Assembly: GCA_049177215.1 (NCBI GenBank)
Contig: CP185379.1
Coordinates: forward strand, 1,860,001 to 1,924,000
Direction of reading: 5' to 3'
Length of the DNA stretch: 64,000 bases
Origin: Pollutiaquabacter aromativorans
GTDB lineage: Bacteria > Bacteroidota > Bacteroidia > AKYH767-A > 2013-40CM-41-45
The notes under the pieces are model-generated. The model was not told the origin of the DNA. It was given only the letters and a program-made list of their open reading frames with translations, and searched no databases. Shown here one piece after another: positions 26,248 through 36,331 of the stretch (positions within the stretch are counted from its first letter, which is position 1; every line of letters starts with the position of its first letter). The position numbers were made by a program, and so were the translations under genes.

Positions 26248-27720
26248 CTACCAGGCCAGGAATTCCCGGGCGGATTCAATATCCCGGTAGAGAACACGGT
26301 CTTCTTCCACGAAGGACACGCGCTTCCGGAAGGCGGTTACGAAGTTTTCGATTACGGGCGATGACTTCTGCGGGCGTCGGAATTCCAGCGCCTGGGCGGC
26401 AGTGAAGAGCTCGATCGCGAGGATGGTCTGAAGGTTGGAGGCCACGCGCACGACTTTCGTTGCAGCATTGGCGCCCATACTGACATGATCCTCCTGTCCG
26501 TTGGAGGATACGATCGAGTCGACCGAGGCAGGCGTGCAGAGTTGCTTATTCTGGCTGACAATCGAAGCAGCCGAATACTGGGGGATCATGAATCCGGAAT
26601 GCAGCCCGGGGTTGGCTACCAGGAAAGGCGGCAGACTGCGTTGGCCGGAGATGAGCAGATAAGTACGGCGCTCCGAGATCGAACCGAGCTCCGCTAAGGC
26701 CATGGCAAGGAAGTCGAGTGCGAGTGCCAGCGGTTGACCATGGAAGTTGCCGCCGGAGAGGATCTTGTCCTCCTCAGGGAAGATGGTCGGATTATCGGTC
26801 ACCGCGTTGATTTCTACATGCAACACATTCGCCGCGTACTGGATCGCGTCACGCGAAGCGCCGTGGACCTGCGGGATGCAGCGGAACGAATAGGGATCTT
26901 GCACATGCTCCTTGGCCCGCTTGATCAGTTGGGAACCTTTGAGCATACTCCGGAAATTCTCAGCCACGTCGACTTGCCCCTGATGCGGACGGATTCGATG
27001 CAAGGATTTATCGAACGGATCGATACGACCATCGAATCCTTCGAGCGAAACAGCCGCGATGATGTCTGCCATGGAGGCCAGGTGCATGGCCTGTAACACT
27101 GCATACACGCCGTGGGCCGACATGAACTGGGTTCCGTTCAAGAGTGCCAGGCCTTCCTTCGACTGCAACGCGATGGGTTTCCACTTCAACGACTGCAGTA
27201 CTTTCGAAGCAGGCAAACGCTTCCCCTGATAGTCCACCTCCCCTTCTCCGATCAACGGCAGGCAAAGATGAGCCAGCGGAGCCAGGTCGCCGGATGCGCC
27301 CAGGGAACCTTGCTGATAGACGACGGGCAGGATATCCTTGTTGAAGAAATCGATCAGGCGTTCGACCGTTTGCAGTTGCACGCCGGAATTGCCGTAAGAC
27401 AGTCCCTGGATTTTGAGCAACAACATCAAGCGAACGATATCCGGATGCACTTCGTCTCCTGTTCCGCAGGCATGGGATTTCATCAGGTTGACCTGCAAGG
27501 CGCCCAGGTCCTTCTCGTTGATCGACTTGTTATAGAGTGACCCGAAACCGGTGTTAATTCCGTAGATCGGCTCCTTGTGTTCCTTCAATTTGAGGTCCAG
27601 GTACCGGCGGCCTTCGCGAATGCGTTGCTTCGCATCTTCTGAAAGCTTCAGCGGAATGCGTTCCCGGAGAATCCGTTCGATCGTTTCAAAATCAAGGCCA
27701 GTTAACGAGATACTATACAT
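26248..27720 (-). CDS. hutH: Histidine ammonia-lyase
   Basis: The product is 490 residues, close to the usual 500. The MIO cofactor arises from Ala142-Ser143-Gly144 in GSLGASGDLAPLAH. The N-terminal YGINTGFGSL loop is conserved. The selectivity pair at 82-83 is Ser-His (KSHACG), as in histidine lyases (His83 in Pseudomonas HutH), rather than the HL or FL pairs of tyrosine or phenylalanine lyases. It deaminates histidine to trans-urocanate as the first degradation step. It lies 18 nt after hisS and is probably in the same transcript. No hutU, hutI or hutG was seen in the window. Confidence 0.93.
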   Translation of the reverse strand: MYSISLTGLDFETIERILRERIPLKLSEDAKQRIREGRRYLDLKLKEHKEPIYGINTGFGSLYNKSINEKDLGALQVNLMKSHACGTGDEVHPDIVRLMLLLKIQGLSYGNSGVQLQTVERLIDFFNKDILPVVYQQGSLGASGDLAPLAHLCLPLIGEGEVDYQGKRLPASKVLQSLKWKPIALQSKEGLALLNGTQFMSAHGVYAVLQAMHLASMADIIAAVSLEGFDGRIDPFDKSLHRIRPHQGQVDVAENFRSMLKGSQLIKRAKEHVQDPYSFRCIPQVHGASRDAIQYAANVLHVEINAVTDNPTIFPEEDKILSGGNFHGQPLALALDFLAMALAELGSISERRTYLLISGQRSLPPFLVANPGLHSGFMIPQYSAASIVSQNKQLCTPASVDSIVSSNGQEDHVSMGANAATKVVRVASNLQTILAIELFTAAQALEFRRPQKSSPVIENFVTAFRKRVSFVEEDRVLYRDIESAREFLAW

Positions 27721-27738
27721 GATGATTTGTTCTTCAAC

Positions 27739-29079
27739 TTATTTTAAAACGTGCAGCAATTCCTCGAAGGTGATGGTTGATTGTTCGCCCTTCTGCATAT
27801 CCTTCAGGGTCACCTGTCCGTTCTTCATCTCCTCTGTTCCCACCAACGCGACGTACGGGATCTTCCGCGCATCGGCATAAGCCAGTTGCTTTTTCATTTT
27901 CGTCGCATCGGGATAGAGTTCCGCGTTGATGCCGTTGTTGCGCAGTCGCTGCAATAGCCCCAGGCAGTGCCGTGCTTCCGCTTCGCCGAAATTGGCAAAG
28001 AGCACCCGGGTAGAGACCGTGCTGAAATCCGGGAACCCCTTGATCTCTTCCAACACATCGTAGATACGATCGGCACCGAATGAAATGCCGACACCGGAAA
28101 CGCCTTTCAGTCCGAAGATGCCGGTAAGGTCGTCGTAGCGTCCGCCACCGCAGATACTGCTGGTGAAGGCGGAACGATTGTCATTCACCTTCACTTCGAT
28201 GATCGCGCCGGTATAATAGTTCAATCCGCGCGCCAGGGTGATGTCGATCTCGACCTGTCGTTCGTTCGGCAAATACGAGAGAATCTGTTCCAACTCCTCG
28301 ATCCCTTTCCTGCCGGTCTCCGAAGCGGCCAGGAATCCACGCAGGGTTTCCAGCTTGTCGCCGTTGCTTCCCTTCAACTCCATCAGCGGTCGAAGCCGGG
28401 TAATGGCCGTTTCGCTCACGCCTTTTCCCTTCAGCTCCTCGTTGACCTTATCCAGGCCGATCTTGTCGAGCTTATCGATGGCGACGGTGATGTCGATGAT
28501 TCGCTCCTGCTCGCCCAACACCCCGGCGATTCCGCTCAGGACTTTCCGGTTGTTCAACAGGATCTTAACACCGAGTTCCAGGGCATCGAAGACGTCGTGA
28601 ATGATGTTGATCAGGTCCACTTCATTCAGGAGCGAGTCGCTGCCGATCACATCCGCGTCGCATTGGTAAAACTCCCGGTACCGGCCCTTCTGCGGACGAT
28701 CGGCGCGCCATACCGGCTGGATCTGATAGCGACGGAACGGAAAGGTGAGCTCGTGTTGGTGCATCACCACGTAGCGGGCAAAGGGTACCGTGAGATCGTA
28801 CCGGAGGCCCTTCTCTGTCAGCATCTCCATGCCCGTTGCGCTTCCGGCCGCTTTCACTTGATCCAGGACCGGACCGGAATTCAACACGCGAAAAAGGAGT
28901 TTGTCTCCCTCTTCTCCATACTTCCCTTCGAGCGTGGATAGATTTTCCATTGCCGGTGTTTCGATGGGCAGGAATCCGTAGCGCTGATACACAGTACGAA
29001 TGGTGTCGAAAATATGGGCGCGACGAAGCATCTCGTCGGGAGAGAAATCGCGTGTGCCTTTGGGTAAACTCGGTTTCAT
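27739..29079 (-). CDS. hisS: Histidine--tRNA ligase
   Basis: The product has 446 residues. It is a class II synthetase charging tRNA-His. It starts MKPSLPKGTRDFSPDEM, the normal HisS beginning. Motif 2 appears as RYQIQPVWRADRPQKGRYREFYQCDADVIG with the catalytic Arg, and the histidine-binding motif as LARGLNYYTGAIIEVK. The C-terminal anticodon-binding domain ends MQKGEQSTITFEELLHVLK. ATG 29079 is preferred over an in-frame start at 29127, because the TACCTTTG promoter box (29125-29132) would lie at that upstream codon. hutH follows after 18 nt. Confidence 0.96.
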   Translation of the reverse strand: MKPSLPKGTRDFSPDEMLRRAHIFDTIRTVYQRYGFLPIETPAMENLSTLEGKYGEEGDKLLFRVLNSGPVLDQVKAAGSATGMEMLTEKGLRYDLTVPFARYVVMHQHELTFPFRRYQIQPVWRADRPQKGRYREFYQCDADVIGSDSLLNEVDLINIIHDVFDALELGVKILLNNRKVLSGIAGVLGEQERIIDITVAIDKLDKIGLDKVNEELKGKGVSETAITRLRPLMELKGSNGDKLETLRGFLAASETGRKGIEELEQILSYLPNERQVEIDITLARGLNYYTGAIIEVKVNDNRSAFTSSICGGGRYDDLTGIFGLKGVSGVGISFGADRIYDVLEEIKGFPDFSTVSTRVLFANFGEAEARHCLGLLQRLRNNGINAELYPDATKMKKQLAYADARKIPYVALVGTEEMKNGQVTLKDMQKGEQSTITFEELLHVLK

Positions 29080-29124
29080 AATGGTCCGGAACCGTATGGG
29101 AATTCGGTTTTGGATGATTGATCT

Positions 29125-29132
29125 CAAAGGTA
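29125..29132 (-). promoter_or_regulatory. -7 promoter box for hisS (TACCTTTG)
   Basis: A perfect TAnnTTTG on the minus strand, 45 nt before ATG 29079. It rules out the longer in-frame start at 29127. Confidence 0.6.
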
Positions 29133-29213
29133 GCGGACGAGGCTGGAACTTCGCCCCTGGCTTCGGGGAGTTATCCTGCAGAATTCAACAATGAATTCAC
29201 CGAACTGCCAATG

Positions 29214-29244
29214 AAAAAAGGCCGGTCTGATGGACACGGCCTTT
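29214..29244 (-). terminator. Rho-independent terminator of ettA
   Basis: On the minus strand, AAAGGCCG and CGGCCTTT form an 8-bp stem around a 12-nt loop, followed by six or more T residues. It starts 24 nt after the ettA stop codon and insulates hisS from ettA. Confidence 0.88.
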
Positions 29245-29267
29245 CCCAGGATGATTGCAGCAATCGA

Positions 29268-30947
<1,680 letters not shown>

Positions 30948-31006
30948 AGTGAGCGTTGCTTTGTTGATTTCGAACGGGAGGGTCGATATTCGCTATTATG
31001 TAATTA

Positions 31007-31021
31007 ATTGATAATCAATTA
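31007..31021. repeat. Palindrome AATTGAT-A-ATCAATT in the divergent ettA/protease gap
   Basis: This is a 7-bp perfect inverted repeat around a single A, in the 265-nt gap between ettA (minus) and the S8 protease gene (plus). It could be a regulator binding site. The gap is AT-rich, so chance occurrence is possible. No clear TAnnTTTG box was found for either gene here. Confidence 0.4.
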
Positions 31022-31212
31022 CTTGAATAAACACCCTGATCCAACAATTCGAATTTTTACCAGAATGAATGACTTTCCCGTTTTCGGAGCGCCAATTTCG
31101 GTAAAAATCTTTAATAATTAGGCAGTTAGATGCTATTGAACTGCAAAGGAACTGATTGATTTTCTGCAACATTTTCATCAACTGTCGGGTATAGGGAATG
31201 AGTTTAAGCCCA

Positions 31213-33405
31213 ATGAAAAAAATACTCGCTGCAATCGGTGTGCTGAGCCTTTCCCTGAACGGAATGCAGGCACAAGAATCTTCCAAGTTCAATTTTTCGC
31301 TGGCCCGACAGCTCAAGCATTCCCGCATCCAGAATCGCGAGATCGCCTTGTTCGTACAGGGTGATGCAAGCGTCGTTCGCGAGAAGACGGAGGCGCTTGG
31401 TGGAACCTTCAAGTATTCGGCCGGAGATATTCATGCTATCCGGATACCGTTGAGCGGTATTCAGGAGTTGGCAGCCTGTGCCGAGATCCGTCGAATCGAA
31501 AGCAACGACCTTCAGTTGGAACCACTCAACGACCGCATGGTCGAGATGAATCATGTGAGTGAGGTCCACCTCGGCTTTAATTTGCCGCAAGGATATCAGG
31601 GAGATGGCGTCATCATGGGCATCATCGATGAAGGCATCGACTATACGCACCCCGATTTCCGCGACAACAGCGGGCGGACGCGCATCGCCTTCCTTTGGGA
31701 CCAGGCCAACATCAATTTCGATGCAGCGACGCAGGCGCAGCCCTACGGCTATGGCAAAGAATATACCGGCAGTCAGATCGACACTTCCACCCAACATTAC
31801 GACAGCCCTACCTCGCACGGTACGCACGTTGCCGGTATCGCCTGCGGCAATGGCCGCGCCCTGAACAATTACCGTGGGGTCGCACCTAATGCCGACATGA
31901 TCGTGGTCAAGATGAATCTGAACCGCCCGGATAACGAGTTCCTCTCCTCGCTCGTGGACGCAGTGAAGTACATTTTCGACAAAGCCGACAGTCTTGGGAA
32001 ACCTGCCGTCATCAACATCAGCCTGGGTACGTACTTCGGTTCGCACGATGGCAAGGACATCCAGGCATTGGCGATCGACAACCTGATCAGTGCCCGACCG
32101 GGCCATGTGGTCGTATGTTCTGCGGGAAATGCGGGCAATGCACCGATCCACCTGGGCTATGAAGCTTCGGCCGATACGCAGTTCACCTGGATGCAACCGG
32201 GAACGCAATCGCTGCACATCCAGGCCTGGGGCGACTCCGGCGTCTTTGGCAACATCCGGTTTTCGGTCGGCATCGATCGCGTTCGTCCTACCCGTCAATC
32301 GCTGGCTGCACTCCCTTTCCGTGCCGGAGATCTTGATCCCGGAGTATTGAAGACCGACACCCTGTTCGACGCGCAGGGAAATCAACTGGGGCTGATCGAA
32401 AGCATGGTGCAATACTGGAATGGCGCGTATGGACTGGATTACCGGATCTATCCTGATTCGATCGTCAACATCAACGGTTCCGATACGTCCCGCTACTTCT
32501 GGCGATTCAGTTCCACCGGCCTGGGCCGATTCGACGCCTGGAGCTACGACATGGTCTTCGATAACCTGCCCGACTCGATCAGCTATCCGGACATCCGCAA
32601 CTACCGCAAGCCGGACACCGACCAAACCCTGGTGAGCAGTTTCACCTGCAGCGATAAGGTGATCACGGTAGGCAGCTACGCCAATCGTAATTATTACACC
32701 AACGCCAACTTCGCCACTACCATGGACACGTCCATCGTCGTGGGCAAACTCTCCTCCTTTTCAAGCAAAGGACCAACACGCGATGGTCGCATAAAGCCCG
32801 ACATCACCGCTACCGGCGAATGGGTCTTATCGTGCGGCACACAGGCAGAGCTGAATCAGCTCGTAGCCGTTGAACCCGAGAAGGTCGCTGCAGGTCGCAA
32901 GCACAAACGAAGCAGCGGCACGTCCATGTCGTCACCGGTCGTAGCAGGCATTGCCGCCCTCTATCTCGAAAAGAACCCGTCAGCCGATTGGCAGGAAGTG
33001 AAAAACGCCTTGCTCCGTTGCGCAGACCAGGATCAATACACCGGAAACAATCTTCCAGACAACGACTGGGGCTACGGGAAAGTGGATGCATACGCAGTCG
33101 TTCGCGGATGTACGGTTGGCATTGAGGAAACCGGCGACAGTCCGTATATCGACTTTGGCGTATACCCCAACCCCGCTTCATCATCCACCACCTTTCATTT
33201 CGACCTCAGCCTACTGCGTGATAATCGCGAACCGAGGATCCGTATCACCGATCCGGTCGGCCGGACCATTAAATCATTCGTATTGAACAGAGCCGCAGGC
33301 ACGCTGGAGGCTGGCATCACGGATCTGGCACCCGGGTACTATACGGTATCACTGGAAACCGATCGCCGCATCCTGCGCACCATCCGGCTGGCAGTGGTAC
33401 GTTAA
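31213..33405 (+). CDS. Subtilisin-like serine protease (S8), T9SS cargo
   Basis: The product is 730 residues from ATG 31213, which gives the signal peptide MKKILAAIGVLSLSLNGMQAQ; an ATG 15 nt upstream is an alternative. The catalytic triad is Asp139 in GIIDEGIDYTHPDF, His near 205 in TSHGTHVAGIACG, and Ser in GTSMSSPVVAGIAALYL near 573. An N-terminal inhibitor-like propeptide precedes the domain. The last ~80 residues (VYPNPASSSTTFHFDL) form a T9SS type A sorting domain. It should be an extracellular or surface-attached protease for nutrient acquisition. Confidence 0.9.
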   Translation: MKKILAAIGVLSLSLNGMQAQESSKFNFSLARQLKHSRIQNREIALFVQGDASVVREKTEALGGTFKYSAGDIHAIRIPLSGIQELAACAEIRRIESNDLQLEPLNDRMVEMNHVSEVHLGFNLPQGYQGDGVIMGIIDEGIDYTHPDFRDNSGRTRIAFLWDQANINFDAATQAQPYGYGKEYTGSQIDTSTQHYDSPTSHGTHVAGIACGNGRALNNYRGVAPNADMIVVKMNLNRPDNEFLSSLVDAVKYIFDKADSLGKPAVINISLGTYFGSHDGKDIQALAIDNLISARPGHVVVCSAGNAGNAPIHLGYEASADTQFTWMQPGTQSLHIQAWGDSGVFGNIRFSVGIDRVRPTRQSLAALPFRAGDLDPGVLKTDTLFDAQGNQLGLIESMVQYWNGAYGLDYRIYPDSIVNINGSDTSRYFWRFSSTGLGRFDAWSYDMVFDNLPDSISYPDIRNYRKPDTDQTLVSSFTCSDKVITVGSYANRNYYTNANFATTMDTSIVVGKLSSFSSKGPTRDGRIKPDITATGEWVLSCGTQAELNQLVAVEPEKVAAGRKHKRSSGTSMSSPVVAGIAALYLEKNPSADWQEVKNALLRCADQDQYTGNNLPDNDWGYGKVDAYAVVRGCTVGIEETGDSPYIDFGVYPNPASSSTTFHFDLSLLRDNREPRIRITDPVGRTIKSFVLNRAAGTLEAGITDLAPGYYTVSLETDRRILRTIRLAVVR

Positions 33406-33435
33406 ACAGAACGGTTCATAGCCCCGCCGGTTTAT

Positions 33436-33443
33436 TACCTTTG
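33436..33443 (+). promoter_or_regulatory. -7 promoter box (TACCTTTG), 6 nt before the prenyltransferase ATG
   Basis: A perfect TAnnTTTG ends 6 nt before ATG 33450, so the transcript should be leaderless or have only a few leader bases. The same box explains why an in-frame TTG at 33441, inside the box, is not the start. Confidence 0.6.
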
Positions 33444-33449
33444 CAGGGT

Positions 33450-34316
33450 ATGCAGGCCGTTTTTCGAAACTACCTCTCCCTCGTCAAGTTCAGTCACACC
33501 GTATTCGCCTTACCCTTTGCGGTAATCGGATATTTCCTGGGCATCTCGCGTCCGGGTTACACGTTCGACTTCCTGTTGTTTCTAAAAGTCCTGGCGTGTA
33601 TGGTAACGGCACGCACCGCCGCGATGGCTTTCAACCGCCTGATCGACCGCAGGATCGATGCCCAAAACGAACGTACCAGATCCAGGGAAATACCGGCGGG
33701 AACCATTTCGCCTGTAGCAGCTACCGCGCTGGTCGCCGTTAGTTGCCTCCTCTTTATCCTGACCACCTGGACGATTAATCCGTTGTGTTTCTACCTCAGC
33801 CCTGTTGCCTTGTCGGTAGTATTGGGTTATTCGTACACCAAGCGCTTTACCTGGCTGTGCCATCTGGTCCTCGGACTTGGCTTGTCACTCGCACCGATCG
33901 GAGCTTATCTTGCCGTTACCGGAGTGTTCGACTTTTTACCGATCTGTTTTTCCCTGTGCGTCATCACCTGGGTAAGCGGGTTCGACATCATCTATGCATT
34001 GCAGGACGAAGCGTTTGACCGATCGCTTTCACTCTACTCGATGCCGGCATCCTTTGGTAAGAAAAAAGCCCTGGGAATCTCTTCGTTGTTACACATGCTT
34101 TCTGCCGGGTTCGTCATCCTCGCGGGCTACCTGGGTGACTTCGGTTGGCTGTACTGGATCGGGGTGACGCTATTTATTGCCTTGTTGATCTATCAGCACA
34201 GCCTGGTAAAGCCCGACGACCTGCGCAGGGTGAACCTGGCCTTTTTCACGACAAACGGAATCGCCAGCCTGGTTTTCGCAATCTTCGTAGTGGGCGAATT
34301 GCTGCTCCACCACTGA
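33450..34316 (+). CDS. UbiA-family prenyltransferase (MqnP/4-hydroxybenzoate polyprenyltransferase-like)
   Basis: The product is 288 residues with about eight membrane helices. The first Asp-rich motif is NRLIDRRIDAQNERTRSRE and the second is YALQDEAFDRSLSLYSMP, together binding Mg-prenyl diphosphate. Length, motifs and the RTRSREIPAG stretch fit UbiA-type enzymes annotated as 4-hydroxybenzoate prenyltransferases; in menaquinone-using Bacteroidota these are commonly the MqnP of the futalosine pathway. No other menaquinone gene is in the window, so the acceptor remains inferred. Confidence 0.85.
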   Translation: MQAVFRNYLSLVKFSHTVFALPFAVIGYFLGISRPGYTFDFLLFLKVLACMVTARTAAMAFNRLIDRRIDAQNERTRSREIPAGTISPVAATALVAVSCLLFILTTWTINPLCFYLSPVALSVVLGYSYTKRFTWLCHLVLGLGLSLAPIGAYLAVTGVFDFLPICFSLCVITWVSGFDIIYALQDEAFDRSLSLYSMPASFGKKKALGISSLLHMLSAGFVILAGYLGDFGWLYWIGVTLFIALLIYQHSLVKPDDLRRVNLAFFTTNGIASLVFAIFVVGELLLHH

Positions 34317-34400
34317 TTTAAGCGCATTGCCGGCACAGCGAATGCCTTGCGCAATCTGCGCTGCCTTCGTACTTTGGTCAAACGACCAATTCCGATCGCA

Positions 34401-36320
34401 GTGTCTTCCCGTAAAAAGAACTTATCCAAATCAGGGAACAAACAGGCTCCGCATGCGCCTGCCCTGCCTCCCCTGGCACCCGGACTGTTCTATACCCACC
34501 GGTTCGCTTTTCAGGCACTTTTCCTTTTCGTGCTCGGGTTCCTGCTCTATGCCAACAGTATTCCAAACGAATACGCTTTGGACGACGGACTGGTCATCAA
34601 GGAAAATATCTGGGTCCAGCAGGGCACCAAAGGGATTGGCAAGATCCTTTCGCACGGGGAATTGGATTTCTTCTACGCACAACAAGGAGTAGGCGAACAA
34701 TTCGCCGGAGGCCGTTACCGCCCGCTTTCCATCGTCACGTTCGCGATCGAACATTCACTCTTCGGAGAGGATCCCCATATCCGGCATTTTTTCAATGTGT
34801 TGATCTATTGCCTGACACTGATCCTCATGCTGGCTCTCCTGCGAAAGCACGTCTTCCCGGACCAGCCCGACGTAGCCTTTCTCGCTACCCTGCTCTTCGC
34901 CATTCATCCTGTCCATAGCGAGGTGGTCGCCAACATCAAGAGCCGGAACGAACTATTGCCGCTCCTCTTTTATCTGCTTACACTGATCTACGCCGCGCGC
35001 GGAGCCAGATCAGGGAAGATCCTGGATACGATACTCGGTTGTGTTTTTCTTTTTGCCTCGCTCCTATCCAAGGAATACGGCGTTTTGCTCCTGGTCCTTC
35101 TGCCGGCCTATCTCTACCTGATCGTCAAGGCACCCCTGCGTAAGAGCCTGTTATCCTCGATTCCCTACTTTGTCGTCATCGGTTTATACTTCCTGGTAAG
35201 GATTTCCGCTACTTCCGGAACGACGTTGAATCAAACCGCTTCCGCCGAGGTCCTGAATAACCCTTACGCACTGGGATCCGGCGAAGAGAAACTGGCTACG
35301 AAAATCTGGTTGTTGACGCGTTACCTGGGCTTATTGCTCTTGCCGACAGACCTGCGTGCTGATTATTCCTACAACCAAATCGCCTTTGTGAATTTCTCCA
35401 GCCTGGAATTCATCACTTCTCTTTTACTGCATATCGGGTTGGTCATCCTGACCTGGATCTTATACAGGAAGCAGCACCATAGAGCGGTTTTCTTTCTGCT
35501 CTTTTATCTCGGGCATCTTTTCATCATTTCGAATCTTGCCGTAGAGATCGGTACGATCTTCAGTGAGCGCCTGACCTATATCTGCTCCTTCGCGATTTGC
35601 GTCTTGGCTGCCATGGGATTCATCTGGCTGTTGGAAAAACTCCCGGAAACACTCAGGAAACAACGCGCCATCCTGCTGCAGGCCATTCTGTTGGTGATCG
35701 GAGTCTTTGCTGCCCGCATTGTTGTTTCGAGAAATGCCTTGTGGAAGAATGACTTCACGCTCTTCACGCACGACGTGCGACTGTCTTCAAACTCCGTACT
35801 GGTCAATGCGAATGCCGGAAAGAGCCTGCTGGATGAAAGTCAGAAAGAAGGCATTAAAGGTACTCCGAAGGAACAAGCCTACATCGAAGAAGGCATTCGC
35901 TACCTGCAACGTTCCGTCGACATCTATCCGAAATTCCCGAAAGGATATTCCAATATGGGAGTGGCTTACTTTTACCAGGGTAAGTATCCGGAAGCTGTTG
36001 CAGCCTGGCTGAAGGCGAAAGAATACCACCACAACGACCCCGCGCTCAGGACCTACGCAGAGGTGCTCATGAACAACGCGCTCATGAAAGGATCGAACAA
36101 GGACTTTTCCGGAGCCATCCAGTGGCTGGAATGGGCGCGTCAGCTGGATGATCGGAATGAGAGCATCCTATACAACCTGGGCGGCGCGTATTTCTCAGGA
36201 GGGCAACTTGAAAAAGCCCGATCGACCTGGGAATTCCTGTTGACCAACATCAATCCGAACAACGAGAAAGCCAAACAGGGCTATGCCGCAGCCAGCCAGT
36301 TAATCGGACAGCAACGCTGA
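34401..36320 (+). CDS. TMTC-like membrane protein with C-terminal TPR repeats
   Basis: The product is 639 residues from GTG 34401 (MSSRKKNLSKSGNK); a TTG 54 nt upstream is an alternative. It has about 10 membrane helices, with a GT-C-type acidic loop (NEYALDDGLVIKEN) after helix 1. Characteristic segments are GGRYRPLSIVTFAIEHSLFG and AIHPVHSEVVANIKSRNELL, as in TMTC-type protein O-mannosyltransferases and their bacterial relatives. The soluble C-terminus holds at least three TPR units (GYSNMGVAYFYQGKYPEAV; LYNLGGAYFSGGQLEKA). A glycosyl transfer reaction on envelope proteins is plausible but unproven. Confidence 0.75.
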   Translation: MSSRKKNLSKSGNKQAPHAPALPPLAPGLFYTHRFAFQALFLFVLGFLLYANSIPNEYALDDGLVIKENIWVQQGTKGIGKILSHGELDFFYAQQGVGEQFAGGRYRPLSIVTFAIEHSLFGEDPHIRHFFNVLIYCLTLILMLALLRKHVFPDQPDVAFLATLLFAIHPVHSEVVANIKSRNELLPLLFYLLTLIYAARGARSGKILDTILGCVFLFASLLSKEYGVLLLVLLPAYLYLIVKAPLRKSLLSSIPYFVVIGLYFLVRISATSGTTLNQTASAEVLNNPYALGSGEEKLATKIWLLTRYLGLLLLPTDLRADYSYNQIAFVNFSSLEFITSLLLHIGLVILTWILYRKQHHRAVFFLLFYLGHLFIISNLAVEIGTIFSERLTYICSFAICVLAAMGFIWLLEKLPETLRKQRAILLQAILLVIGVFAARIVVSRNALWKNDFTLFTHDVRLSSNSVLVNANAGKSLLDESQKEGIKGTPKEQAYIEEGIRYLQRSVDIYPKFPKGYSNMGVAYFYQGKYPEAVAAWLKAKEYHHNDPALRTYAEVLMNNALMKGSNKDFSGAIQWLEWARQLDDRNESILYNLGGAYFSGGQLEKARSTWEFLLTNINPNNEKAKQGYAAASQLIGQQR

Positions 36321-36331
36321 GGCCCTTAGTA

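Noticed and set aside
31204..32625. A long minus-strand open frame (473 codons) opposite the S8 protease
   Set aside because: It is antisense to a protease with signal peptide, complete catalytic triad and T9SS domain. The antisense translation is His/Val/Asp-rich with no recognised domain.
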